From the NCBI RefSeq assembly GCF_900104115.1, contig NZ_FNJM01000007.1, positions 1 to 64,000 on the forward strand: a stretch of 64,000 bases of DNA. Direction: 5' to 3'. This stretch comes from Clostridium gasigenes (GTDB lineage Bacteria; Bacillota; Clostridia; Clostridiales; Clostridiaceae). A model generated the notes under the pieces. The model was not told the origin of the DNA, searched no databases, and was given only the letters and a program-made list of their open reading frames with translations. How positions within the stretch are numbered: position 1 is the stretch's first letter; the number at the start of each line of letters is the position of its first letter. The translations under genes were made by a program, and so were the position numbers. Below are positions 17,203 to 25,842 of the stretch, in pieces.

Positions 17203-18507
17203 ATGGGTAATATGAAATTAAAATTTTCAGAAAAAATGAGTAGTTTTTTAAAGAATTCTGGTTGGCTTATAGGTGAAAGAGTTTTTCAAATGATATTTTC
17301 TTTAGTTATTGGAGCCATAACAGCAAGGTATTTAGGCCCTGCTAATTATGGTGTCATAAATTATGGTATGTCATATGTGGTTATAGTTGGGGTTGTATGC
17401 TCGTTAGGTCTAGATAGTATAGTAATAAGAGAAATAATTAGTGAACCAAAGAAAAGTGGAGAAATAATGGGTACTGTGATGGTAATGAGATTAGTTACAA
17501 GCATAGTATCTATAGTGATATTATTCATATTTATCAGAGCAATAGAGCCGAATAATGTAGTATTACAATGGGTATGTTTATTAGAATCAATATCACTTAT
17601 ATTTAAAATGTATGAAATTATAGATTTATGGTTTCAATCAAAATTAAAATCAAAATATTCAGTAATAGCCAAATGTATTGCTACTTTTTCGGTAGGAGTA
17701 TGGAAAATATTACTGGTTGTTAATAATGCTTCTGTAGAATGGTTTGCATTATCAGTTACTATAGAAGCAATGATTTGCTTTGTATTTATAGGTATATTAT
17801 ATTTAAGAAATAGAGAATACAAGTTTATTTTTAAACTTAGTATAGCTAAAAGACTAATAAAGATGAGTTACCATTTATTATTGGCGAGTTTGATGGTAGT
17901 AATATACACTAGAATTGATAAAATAATGTTAGGGATCTATATGTCGGAAGAATCGGTAGGAATATTTTCGGCAGCAGTAGCTATAGCTGATCTATGGATA
18001 TTTATTCCGTTAGCTGTAATTAATTCAGCAAGACCAATTATTATTGAAAGTAAGAGTATAGATAAAGAAACTTATGAGAAAAGAATTACACAAGTGTACG
18101 CATTGGTTATTTATATGGGAATTTTTGCAAGTTTAGCTATATCGATATTTGCAAAATTAGGCGTTACAATTTTATATGGAAAAGATTATATTAAAGCCGT
18201 ACCACCACTATTAATAATAGTATGGGGAAGTATATTTTCTATATTAGGAGCAGCAAGAGAAGTTTGGATTGTTTGTGAAAATCATAATAAATATTTAAAG
18301 TATTTTGCTGGAATGGGTGCGTTAATGAATGTACTTTTAAATTTATTACTAATAAAACCATTTGGTATAATAGGAGTAGCTATAGCAACACTTATTTCTC
18401 AATTTGTAGTAGCTATAATTGCACCAGCTTTTTTTAAGGATGTAAGAGTATCACTAAAACATATGTTTAATGCTTTATGTCTTAAAGGTGTATTTGAAAG
18501 AAAGTAG
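17203..18507 (+). CDS. Wzx-type polysaccharide flippase (operon A)
   Basis: This 434-aa MOP-superfamily transporter is expected to move undecaprenyl-diphosphate-linked repeat units across the membrane. It has about 12 hydrophobic segments, and the family-typical start GWLIGERVFQMIFSLVIGAITARYLGPANYGVINY is visible at residues about 18-52, shown here only to locate it. Toward the C-terminus, INVL-like MNVLLNLLLIKPFGIIGVAIATLIS matches the repeat of the fold. ATG 17203 has GGAGAAGG just upstream; a second ATG at 17212 is possible. Two more flippases lie at 36086 and 46201. Confidence 0.88.
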   Translation: MGNMKLKFSEKMSSFLKNSGWLIGERVFQMIFSLVIGAITARYLGPANYGVINYGMSYVVIVGVVCSLGLDSIVIREIISEPKKSGEIMGTVMVMRLVTSIVSIVILFIFIRAIEPNNVVLQWVCLLESISLIFKMYEIIDLWFQSKLKSKYSVIAKCIATFSVGVWKILLVVNNASVEWFALSVTIEAMICFVFIGILYLRNREYKFIFKLSIAKRLIKMSYHLLLASLMVVIYTRIDKIMLGIYMSEESVGIFSAAVAIADLWIFIPLAVINSARPIIIESKSIDKETYEKRITQVYALVIYMGIFASLAISIFAKLGVTILYGKDYIKAVPPLLIIVWGSIFSILGAAREVWIVCENHNKYLKYFAGMGALMNVLLNLLLIKPFGIIGVAIATLISQFVVAIIAPAFFKDVRVSLKHMFNALCLKGVFERK

Positions 18508-18558
18508 TTTTTGAGTAGAGTTATTTAATATATAAATTATGTTATGGAGTTGAAATAA

Positions 18559-19749
18559 ATGAAAGTAACTTTTTTTTCTAATTTCTTAAATCATCATCAG
18601 TTACCTTTTTGTAAGGAAATGTATAGATTGCTTGGGGAAGATTTTAAATTTATTGCAACTGAGCCTATAGATGAAGGTAGATTAAAAATGGGATATAGGG
18701 ATATGAGTAAAGATTATCCTTTCTCTATAAATACATATGATAATGAACAGCTGTATAATCAAGGGATTGCCTTAGGAAATACTAGTGATGTTGTAATAAT
18801 TGGATCTGCACCAGATAAATTTATAGAGCAGAGATTAAAATATAATAAGCTTACTTTTAGATATTCAGAAAGAATATTTAAAGAAGGTCAATGGGAAATA
18901 TTAAGACCTAGGGTTATGGGAAGCTTGGTAAAAAAGCATACTATACATTATGGAAAGAATTTATATATGCTTAGTGCAAGTGCGTACACTCCTATTGATT
19001 ATGCACTTGCTGGAGCATATATTGGGAAAAGTTATAAGTGGGGATATTTCCCCGAAACGAAAATATATAATCCAGAAGAACTATTCAAATTTAAAAAAAA
19101 TAAAGATGTAGAGATATTATGGGTAGGGAGGTTTCTAGATTGGAAACATCCAGAGAAGGCTATAGAAATTGCAAAATTATTGAAAAATGATGGGATAAAT
19201 TTTAAATTGAGAATTATTGGAATAGGTGAACTAGAAGATGATTTAAAAGGGCTGCTTAAAAAATATAACATCGAAGATAAGGTTGAATTTTTAGGAAGTA
19301 TGCCACCTAATAAAGTGAGGGAATATATGGAAAAAGCAAATATATTTCTTTTTACAAGTGACTACAATGAGGGCTGGGGAGCAGTTTTAAACGAGGCTAT
19401 GAACAGTGGATGTGCAGTTGTAGCTAGTCATGCGATTGGTTCTGTAGGATATTTAATTAAACATAAAGAGAATGGATTAGTCTATAAAGATGATGATTTT
19501 GAGGATTTATACAATATTGTAAGGGAATTGGCGATAGATGGCGAATGTTGCAAGTATATTGGTATGAATGCATACAATACTATATTGAATAAATGGAATG
19601 CCTCTATATGTGCTAATAATTTTTTAAACCTATCAGAATCATTATTAAATAATAAACAGCTAGTTATAAAAGATGGGCCTTGTAGTAAGGCAAAAATCAT
19701 ACCGCAATCAAGGATGTATGATAATATTATTAATAAGAAGTCTATATAG
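18559..19749 (+). CDS. GT4-family glycosyltransferase
   Basis: This 396-aa transferase begins MKVTFFSNFLNHHQLPFC. Its C-terminal GT4 region includes ILWVGRFLDWKHPEKAIEIAK, LRIIGIGELEDDLKGLL, VEFLGSMPPNKVREYM and the donor-binding NEGWGAVLNEAMNSGCAVVAS segment. The acceptor domain resembles transferases in which an HHQ motif follows the first strand. ATG 18559 is behind ATGGAG. It is the last transferase of operon A and may add a terminal or branching sugar. That position is inferred. Confidence 0.85.
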   Translation: MKVTFFSNFLNHHQLPFCKEMYRLLGEDFKFIATEPIDEGRLKMGYRDMSKDYPFSINTYDNEQLYNQGIALGNTSDVVIIGSAPDKFIEQRLKYNKLTFRYSERIFKEGQWEILRPRVMGSLVKKHTIHYGKNLYMLSASAYTPIDYALAGAYIGKSYKWGYFPETKIYNPEELFKFKKNKDVEILWVGRFLDWKHPEKAIEIAKLLKNDGINFKLRIIGIGELEDDLKGLLKKYNIEDKVEFLGSMPPNKVREYMEKANIFLFTSDYNEGWGAVLNEAMNSGCAVVASHAIGSVGYLIKHKENGLVYKDDDFEDLYNIVRELAIDGECCKYIGMNAYNTILNKWNASICANNFLNLSESLLNNKQLVIKDGPCSKAKIIPQSRMYDNIINKKSI

Positions 19750-19804
19750 AGGTTGTATATAAATAATATAGAATTTTATTATTTACAATAAGAGGAGCGT
19801 ATAT

Positions 19805-20887
19805 ATGGTAACCAATGTAGAAGATAAAGTAGATAGTTTCAATAACAGATATAAATGGATTGATGTATTAAAATTCTTGGGAATATTCGCTATATACTTA
19901 GGACATTGTGGTGAGGTATCAGGAAAATTATACAAATTTGTTTTTCTATATCATGTACCGTTATTTTTCTTTGTATCAGGTTTTTTTGCACTGAATAATA
20001 TGAATATGAATATACGTGAATATATTTTAAAGAAGTTTAGACAGTTAATTATTCCATATATGTGTTTTGCTTTGATAAACATAGTTTCCTTTGCAATATT
20101 AGAGAATTATGACATAAGTGATATATTACCAATAATTAAGAGTTATGCTTTAGGAATTAGAAATACATTAAGAATGGGATCATTATGGTTTATACCATGT
20201 ATTTTTATAGTAAATATAATCTATTTTATAATAAATAAAATTTTCAAAAATAAATATATTATATGCATAATTATATTAATGTTATTTATAGCTACTCAAA
20301 CACTTCTTTCAAATAACCCTCTAGAAGAACCGTCATGGTTCATGAATATAGATAGTGCTATGTATTATATTCTTTACTATGCTCTTGGTAATATATTATT
20401 TGAAAAGATTAAATCATTTAGATTTAAAGAATTAACTTTAAGAAGAAAGGGTGTATTTGTGGTAATTACAATAGTAATGTTTATATTTACAGCAGTAACA
20501 TACTTTATGGGTATATCAGCAATTACAGATTTTTTATGTAATAAATATAATTTTTTCAATTACCTATATTCAAAAAATATTAAAGTAATACATCCTATTT
20601 ATTTGGTAATGAGCGCACTAATAATAATATATATAAATATTTTAGTTGCATATGGATTAAGAAATATAAGATTATTTCAAACTATAGGATCAAATACACT
20701 AGTGCTATGTGGAATAGAAAATGTTATTAAAATATATATTAATACAACGATTATAGTGTTAGGGTCATATATAAATCAAATTAATCCTCTTACCTGTGTT
20801 ATTTACACGGGAATATCTATATGGGTAGCTAATTATATTGTTGAAAACATTATAAAAAGATACTTTGTAGTTTTAACAGGAAAATAA
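19805..20887 (+). CDS. Acyltransferase-3 family membrane protein (sugar O-acylation)
   Basis: Acyltransferase-3 proteins transfer acetyl or similar groups from the cytoplasm to surface glycans. The 360-aa protein has about ten membrane segments. The N-terminal signature YKWIDVLKFLGIFAIYLGH carries the family's conserved His at the end of helix 1, followed by YHVPLFFFVSGFF. LRMGSLWFIPCIFIV matches the second conserved block. ATG 19805 follows AAGAGGAG. As the last gene before a strong terminator it probably decorates the operon A polymer. Acetyl is the most likely group, but this is not shown by sequence. Confidence 0.88.
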   Translation: MVTNVEDKVDSFNNRYKWIDVLKFLGIFAIYLGHCGEVSGKLYKFVFLYHVPLFFFVSGFFALNNMNMNIREYILKKFRQLIIPYMCFALINIVSFAILENYDISDILPIIKSYALGIRNTLRMGSLWFIPCIFIVNIIYFIINKIFKNKYIICIIILMLFIATQTLLSNNPLEEPSWFMNIDSAMYYILYYALGNILFEKIKSFRFKELTLRRKGVFVVITIVMFIFTAVTYFMGISAITDFLCNKYNFFNYLYSKNIKVIHPIYLVMSALIIIYINILVAYGLRNIRLFQTIGSNTLVLCGIENVIKIYINTTIIVLGSYINQINPLTCVIYTGISIWVANYIVENIIKRYFVVLTGK

Positions 20888-20923
20888 ATTGAATTAATAG
20901 GGTTATATATATTAAAATTATAA

Positions 20924-20960
20924 AAAAGGATGTTGCAAAATAATTTTGCAACATCCTTTT
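20924..20960. terminator. Bidirectional terminator between operon A and the minus-strand gene
   Basis: A 17-bp perfect stem (20924-20940 with 20944-20960) has a 3-nt loop, an A run on the left and a T run on the right, so it can end transcripts from both sides. The arm GGATGTTGCAAAA recurs in part in the terminator at 60219-60269. Confidence 0.88.
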
Positions 20961-20987
20961 ATATAAGGTAAGTATTAACAGAGTATG

Positions 20988-21923
20988 TTATTTTAATCTT
21001 CTTAATAAATTTCTATATTTCATTTTAATGAGCTTCTTTACTGGCATTTTATAATTAGGAAAATCGAATTTTTTAGCACAAGATAATAGTTCAGGAAATT
21101 TTCTATGTTTTATGTAATAATCATAAAGCCATAGTATTCCGGTTTCCTTTTCTTGAGGTAAATGCCAAATGTCAACAGCATTATTCATATAGTTAGTTGA
21201 GACTAGATAAAAGTCACCGGTCCAGTATCTATATATATATCTATTAGCTCTTATCAATTCATTTTTAAATTCATCAGCTACTATTGATATAAGGAATTCA
21301 TCACCCAATGTTTTATCTAATTCTATACAATTTTTCATTTTAATATATTCATTATATAATGAAGTGGTGAATCGTAGTAATACTTCTTTATTACCGGCTA
21401 TAAACTCTCCACCATAATGGTTAATAGGATTAAAATCTGATCCATATTTACTTAAATTATTATAGATTTCCATTCTATGAGGATGAGATATTTTGTGGTC
21501 TAGATCATAAAGGACTACTCCGTGTGTACATTCTAACCATAAATCATTAAGTGAATTCACAGTAAACGTATCAGTATCTAACATTAAATAATTATCATAA
21601 TTAAGATTTTCAACAACATATTTAATAGCCTTTAATTTGAAAAATGCTAGACTCCATGTGAATTCCTTAGGAAGATTGAATTCATCGAAGTCTATCCTTT
21701 GAACAATAATATTATTTTGTTCAAATAGATTTTTGTATTTAATAGGTAAATCTATATTGGTCAATAAGCATACGTCGCAGTCTTTATTTTTAGACTTACA
21801 AGACACTAAGGATACAAAAGAGTTTTTTATATAAGTTTCAATTTTATTTGATATATTCTCTATTTGTGTGGATGTTTGAAATCCATCCTTAAATGCTAAT
21901 GCATTGAAAATTAAGTTTCTCAT
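20988..21923 (-). CDS. Putative GT-A-fold glycosyltransferase-like protein
   Basis: I do not recognise a precise family for this 311-aa protein. It looks like a nucleotide-diphospho-sugar transferase: LNYDNYLMLDTDTFTVNSLNDL (around residue 108) places a DTD motif at the end of a hydrophobic strand, as in the DxD metal site of GT-A enzymes. HYGGEFIAGNKEVL resembles the following conserved region of GT8-like enzymes. A CxxxxKDCDVC cysteine cluster near residue 42-51 is unusual. No signal peptide or clear membrane helix is seen. The ribosome binding site AAAGGAGC precedes the ATG. It follows an LCP gene on the same strand by about 40 nt, so both may be co-transcribed and act on the same wall polymer. 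Confidence 0.6.
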   Translation of the reverse strand: MRNLIFNALAFKDGFQTSTQIENISNKIETYIKNSFVSLVSCKSKNKDCDVCLLTNIDLPIKYKNLFEQNNIIVQRIDFDEFNLPKEFTWSLAFFKLKAIKYVVENLNYDNYLMLDTDTFTVNSLNDLWLECTHGVVLYDLDHKISHPHRMEIYNNLSKYGSDFNPINHYGGEFIAGNKEVLLRFTTSLYNEYIKMKNCIELDKTLGDEFLISIVADEFKNELIRANRYIYRYWTGDFYLVSTNYMNNAVDIWHLPQEKETGILWLYDYYIKHRKFPELLSCAKKFDFPNYKMPVKKLIKMKYRNLLRRLK

Positions 21924-21962
21924 ATCGAAGCTCCTTTCTATTTTATATAAATATTTTCATTA

Positions 21963-22967
21963 TTATTTATCGCTAAATATATAATCTCTCATTTGATTAA
22001 TAGTATCTTTAATATCAAATGTTAAATAATAAATTTCATCAATAGTAGTGCCTTCAGAAGCTCCATCTCTTGGGAATCTTTCTTGTATTAAAGTTCCATT
22101 ACCTATTCCTAAAACTTTTGTTCCTAGGGATAGTATAGTTGTTGGAGAAAGACTAGTTTGAACATGAGGTAATACATTTGTTAATATTGAATTGTATGAT
22201 GATGGTGATGTTTTAATTAGCTTGGTAAATAATGATTCTAGAACTGTTCTTTGTCTTTCAGTTCTTTTATAATCTCCGCCATCTGTATATCTAATTCTTG
22301 AATATGCAAGTGCTTGAGTTCCATCTAAGTGCTGAGGCCCAGTTGCATATATATTAGGTGAATTAGTACCATTAGCAGTATTATGGGTTGCAATAGAAGC
22401 ATTTAAGGAATCAAGTTCTTCAGCCATAATTTCAATATCAACTCCACCTATTAAATCTATAACAATTGGAAGTGAAGAAAAATTAACTGTTGCAAAATCT
22501 TCTACATTTAAACCAAAGTTTTCATTTATTGTTTTAATTGCTAGCTGAGGACCTCCAAATGCATAAGCATGATTAAGTTTGTCCATTCCGTGGCCGGCTA
22601 TGTTAACGTAAGAATCTCTCATTAATGATGTTACTTTAAGTTTGCTATGAATAGGGTCTATAGTTACAATCATCATTGAATCTGATCTTCCTGCACCACC
22701 GTCTTCAGCATCAACACCAAATAAAGCTATGTTTTTTATATCTGTATAGTTATCATATTTTGAAAATTCATCAGTAGATGAAATTCCTAAATCTTTATTA
22801 TCTAATTTAACATTATCTAATTTGAAAAATAAACCATATAAGTAACCTCCGCCTATTGCCATAGATGCAATTAATATAGCTAAAAATCCCATTAATATTT
22901 TAAAACCTATAGATTTTTTCTTTTTCTTTTTAATATTTTTATTATTAGTCTGTTTAATACGTGACAT
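21963..22967 (-). CDS. LytR-CpsA-Psr (LCP) family wall-polymer ligase, copy 1
   Basis: LCP enzymes transfer lipid-linked glycopolymers to peptidoglycan on the outer face of the membrane. The 334-aa protein has a short lysine-rich cytoplasmic tail, one membrane helix (about 22-45) and an LCP domain. Conserved blocks are LFGVDAEDGGAGRSDSMM, SLMRDSYVNI, DKLNHAYAFGG, and ALAYSRIRYTDGGDYKRTERQR, which hold the Arg and Asp residues that bind the polyprenyl pyrophosphate. ATG 22967 follows AGAGGTG. A longer frame to 22985 would begin upstream of that site. It is closely similar to the next LCP gene and is separated from it by a terminator. Confidence 0.93.
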   Translation of the reverse strand: MSRIKQTNNKNIKKKKKKSIGFKILMGFLAILIASMAIGGGYLYGLFFKLDNVKLDNKDLGISSTDEFSKYDNYTDIKNIALFGVDAEDGGAGRSDSMMIVTIDPIHSKLKVTSLMRDSYVNIAGHGMDKLNHAYAFGGPQLAIKTINENFGLNVEDFATVNFSSLPIVIDLIGGVDIEIMAEELDSLNASIATHNTANGTNSPNIYATGPQHLDGTQALAYSRIRYTDGGDYKRTERQRTVLESLFTKLIKTSPSSYNSILTNVLPHVQTSLSPTTILSLGTKVLGIGNGTLIQERFPRDGASEGTTIDEIYYLTFDIKDTINQMRDYIFSDK

Positions 22968-23062
22968 TGTATACACCTCTTTCATTTAGGATTTTATCAT
23001 AATAGTATATAAGCTTGCAAATGGAAAGTGAAATTACTGTTAAATATTGAAAAAAACATCCA

Positions 23063-23104
23063 ATAAGTAAAGGCTATAGGATAAATCCTATAGCCTTTAC
23101 TTAT
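23063..23104 (-). terminator. Terminator between the two LCP genes (minus strand)
   Basis: A perfect 20-bp stem (23063-23082 with 23085-23104) with a minimal loop. Read on the minus strand it is followed after a few bases by a run of seven T (positions 23057-23051). It ends the transcript of the upstream LCP gene. Confidence 0.8.
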
Positions 23105-23186
23105 ACATATTTGCTAAATTCTAATAATTTTCAATAAACTTATAATTGTTTTATGTAAATCTATAATTAGTTTTGCAAATCGGTAA

Positions 23187-24158
23187 CTAGTTTTCGTAAA
23201 TAAATTGTTGCATTTGAGTTTTGGTAGCTTCTTCATCAAAGGTTAAGTAGTAAATCCCATTTATAGTCTCACCTTTGGAGAAGTCATCTCTTGGGAATCT
23301 ATCTTCTATTATTTTAGAACTACCTATTTGTGAAATTGTAGTTCCAAGACTTAAAAGTTCTGATGTTGAAAAGCTAGTCTGTACAAATGGAAGAAAGTCA
23401 TTTAATAAACTTGGAAATTGTGTTGCAGGAGTATTGTTAACTTTATTAAATACTGCTCCAAGTACAGTTCTGTGCCTTGACGTTCTTTCATAATCTCCTC
23501 CAGCTGTATATCTAATTCTTGAATAGGCTAAGGCTAAATCTCCATCTAATAGTTGGGGACCAGCAGAGTCTATGCTAGATGTGCTACCTCTTGATGCTGC
23601 GTATTTATTCATAAGTGGAATTTCTTCAGCTGTTAGATTAATAGTTACACCTCCAAGCTTATCTATTATTTTAGGTAAGTTTGAGAAATTAGTTGAAATA
23701 AAGTTATCTACATTTATATTAAAGTTTTCATTTAAAGTTTGAAGTGCAAGTGTAGAATTTCCAAAGGCAAAAGCATGGTTTAATTTATCCATACCGTGAT
23801 CTGGAATATTCACATAACTATCTCTCATTATTGATGATAATTTTAATTTGTTGTGAACAGGGTCTACGGTTAATACCATTATAGAATCTGAACGTCCAAA
23901 CTCGTTGTCCCCAGCATCGATTCCAAATAGTGCTATGTTAATGATTTTGTCATAAGATGCATATTTAGATAAATTTTCAGTAGTTTCATTAGTTATTCCT
24001 ATATTGTTTTTATCTAAATCTACTTTATCTAATTTGCTTGATAAATATAGGGAATAAAGTCCGCCTCCAATAAGTGTAACTAATATTATTATTAATAAAG
24101 TAATAATTGTTATCTTTAATGGCGATTTTTTCTTTTTATTTCTTTGTGATTTATTCAC
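23187..24158 (-). CDS. LytR-CpsA-Psr (LCP) family wall-polymer ligase, copy 2
   Basis: This 323-aa LCP protein has the same layout as its neighbour: a basic tail, one membrane helix at about 17-40, then the LCP domain with LFGIDAGDNEFGRSDSIM, SIMRDSYVNI, DKLNHAFAFGN and ALAYSRIRYTAGGDYERTSRHR. The likely start is GTG 24158 behind AAAGGATG. The frame extends upstream to a TTG that lies inside that site. The two LCP genes look like a tandem duplication and may attach different polymers, since the window encodes at least two polysaccharide systems. Confidence 0.92.
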   Translation of the reverse strand: MNKSQRNKKKKSPLKITIITLLIIILVTLIGGGLYSLYLSSKLDKVDLDKNNIGITNETTENLSKYASYDKIINIALFGIDAGDNEFGRSDSIMVLTVDPVHNKLKLSSIMRDSYVNIPDHGMDKLNHAFAFGNSTLALQTLNENFNINVDNFISTNFSNLPKIIDKLGGVTINLTAEEIPLMNKYAASRGSTSSIDSAGPQLLDGDLALAYSRIRYTAGGDYERTSRHRTVLGAVFNKVNNTPATQFPSLLNDFLPFVQTSFSTSELLSLGTTISQIGSSKIIEDRFPRDDFSKGETINGIYYLTFDEEATKTQMQQFIYEN

Positions 24159-24310
24159 ACTCTCACATCCTTTCAAAAGTGAATTTTACCATTTTAATTT
24201 AAATAAGTAAATAATAACAGGAAAATAGTAATATTAAAGTAATTACTATATAGCATGTTTATGAATTATATATTATAATAATTGTTATGATATTATTATT
24301 AGATGGTATA

Positions 24311-24356
24311 TAAGGAATGGTAAAATAAATAACTAGTTATTTATTTACGATCCTTA
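24311..24356. repeat. Dispersed hairpin element, copy 1, with 24-bp perfect palindrome
   Basis: The centre (24323-24346) is a perfect 24-bp palindrome around CTAG. It extends through GTA/TAC with one bulge to TAAGGA (24311-24316) pairing with TCCTTA (24351-24356). It contains the TAGTTATTT core shared with the elements at 1959, 54239 and 55284. It lies 28 bases upstream of the dehydrogenase start and ends before its ribosome binding site. No T run follows. Confidence 0.6.
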
Positions 24357-24383
24357 ACAACGAAATAGTGGAGGAATTTAATT

Positions 24384-25697
24384 ATGAAAGACTTATATAA
24401 GTTAATAGAAGCTAAAAAAGAAAAAATAGCAGTAGTGGGGCTTGGATACGTAGGAATGCCTTTAGCAATAGCATTTGCAAAAAAAGTTGATGTAGTTGGA
24501 TTTGATATTAATAAGGGGAAAGTAGATAAATATTTAAATGGAATAGATGTAACTAATGAGGTTGGAAATGAAGCTATAAAAACATCAACTGTTGAGTTTA
24601 CTTGTGATGAAAGTAAACTAGCAGGGTGTAAATTTCATGTAGTAGCTGTTCCTACACCTATTAATGATGATAAAACACCAGATTTAAGACCTGTAATTGG
24701 ATCAAGTGAATTAGTTGGTAGGAATTTAACTAAGGGTTCAATAGTAGTTTTTGAATCAACAGTTTATCCAGGAGTAACAGAGGAAATTTGTGTTCCGATT
24801 TTAGAAAGAGAATCTGGACTAAAATGTGGAATAGATTTTAAGGTTGGATATTCTCCAGAAAGAATTAATCCAGGTGATAAAGTTCATACATTACAAACTA
24901 TTGTTAAAATAGTTTCAGGTATGGACGATGAAAGTTTAGATACTATAGCAAAAGTTTATGAACTTATAATAGAAGCTGGAGTGTATAGAGCAGAAGGTAT
25001 AAAAGTAGCAGAAGCTGCTAAAGTTATTGAAAATTCTCAAAGAGATGTTAATATAGCTTTTGTTAATGAATTATCTATGATATTCCATAAAATGGACATT
25101 GATACAAAAGCAGTATTAGAAGCTGCAGGAACTAAATGGAACTTCCTTAAGTTTAATCCCGGTTTAGTTGGAGGACACTGTATAGGAGTTGATCCATACT
25201 ATTTAACTTATAGAGCAGAGCAATTAGGTTACACATCACAAATTATTGCATCTGGAAGAAAAGTAAATGATGGAATGGGTAAATTTATTGCAGAAGAGAC
25301 TATTAAACAGTTAATAGAAGCAGATAAAAAAATAAAGGGAGCTAGAGTTGGTGTACTTGGAATAACATTTAAGGAAGATTGTCCTGATGTTAGAAATACT
25401 AAAGTAACTGATATAATAAGTTCACTTGAAGAATATTCAGTAAACTGCTTAGTTGTAGATCCAATAGCAGAACCTAGTGAAGTTGAAAGAGAATATGGAA
25501 TAAAAATGACGAAGCTAGAAGATTTAAAAGATTTAGATGCAATTATAGTAGCTGTATCTCATACGGATTACAGAAAAATGCCATTAAGCAATTTATTAGA
25601 ATTATATAAAGATGAAAATAAAATTATAATAGATGTAAAATCTATAGTAGACAAAAATGAAGCTAAGGAAAACAATATAGCTTATTGGAGTTTATAA
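24384..25697 (+). CDS. UDP-N-acetylhexosamine 6-dehydrogenase (TviB/WbpO type)
   Basis: This enzyme oxidises the C6 hydroxyl of UDP-GlcNAc or UDP-GalNAc twice with NAD to give the uronic acid. The 437-aa protein has the N-terminal Rossmann motif VVGLGYVGMPLAIAFAKK (about 18-35), VPTPIND, FESTVYPGVTEEIC, YSPERINPGD, the KVIENSQRDVNIAFVNE block, and GGHCIGVDPYYL with the catalytic Cys (about residue 267). The length and the ERINPGD block fit the TviB/WbpO branch rather than UDP-glucose dehydrogenases. ATG 24384 follows GTGGAGGA. It is a single-gene unit with its own palindrome upstream and a terminator behind it. Its product could supply either polysaccharide cluster. Confidence 0.9.
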   Translation: MKDLYKLIEAKKEKIAVVGLGYVGMPLAIAFAKKVDVVGFDINKGKVDKYLNGIDVTNEVGNEAIKTSTVEFTCDESKLAGCKFHVVAVPTPINDDKTPDLRPVIGSSELVGRNLTKGSIVVFESTVYPGVTEEICVPILERESGLKCGIDFKVGYSPERINPGDKVHTLQTIVKIVSGMDDESLDTIAKVYELIIEAGVYRAEGIKVAEAAKVIENSQRDVNIAFVNELSMIFHKMDIDTKAVLEAAGTKWNFLKFNPGLVGGHCIGVDPYYLTYRAEQLGYTSQIIASGRKVNDGMGKFIAEETIKQLIEADKKIKGARVGVLGITFKEDCPDVRNTKVTDIISSLEEYSVNCLVVDPIAEPSEVEREYGIKMTKLEDLKDLDAIIVAVSHTDYRKMPLSNLLELYKDENKIIIDVKSIVDKNEAKENNIAYWSL

Positions 25698-25705
25698 TAC
25701 AAGAA

Positions 25706-25765
25706 AGCACCCTCAAAGTGTAAAAATACCATTAATGGTATTAATTATGCTTTGGGGGTGTAATT
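25706..25765 (+). terminator. Terminator after the UDP-HexNAc dehydrogenase gene
   Basis: An outer stem pairs CACCCTCAAAG with CTTTGGGGGTG (one G-T pair) around an inner hairpin ATACCATT/AATGGTAT. The T tract is weak. Confidence 0.6.
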
Positions 25766-25772
25766 TATTACA

Positions 25773-25787
25773 AGTTTTTAGAAAATT
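25773..25787. promoter_or_regulatory. CodY-box-like site upstream of CWB2 glucosaminidase
   Basis: The 15-mer AGTTTTTAGAAAATT differs at two positions from the CodY consensus AATTTTCWGAAAATT. It lies about 55 nt upstream of the start codon. In AT-rich DNA two-mismatch matches can be chance, so the call is tentative. Confidence 0.3.
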
Positions 25788-25842
25788 AGTTGAAAAAAGA
25801 ATATAACATTGGTAAACTATAGAATGAAAAGGTGGTGGGATT

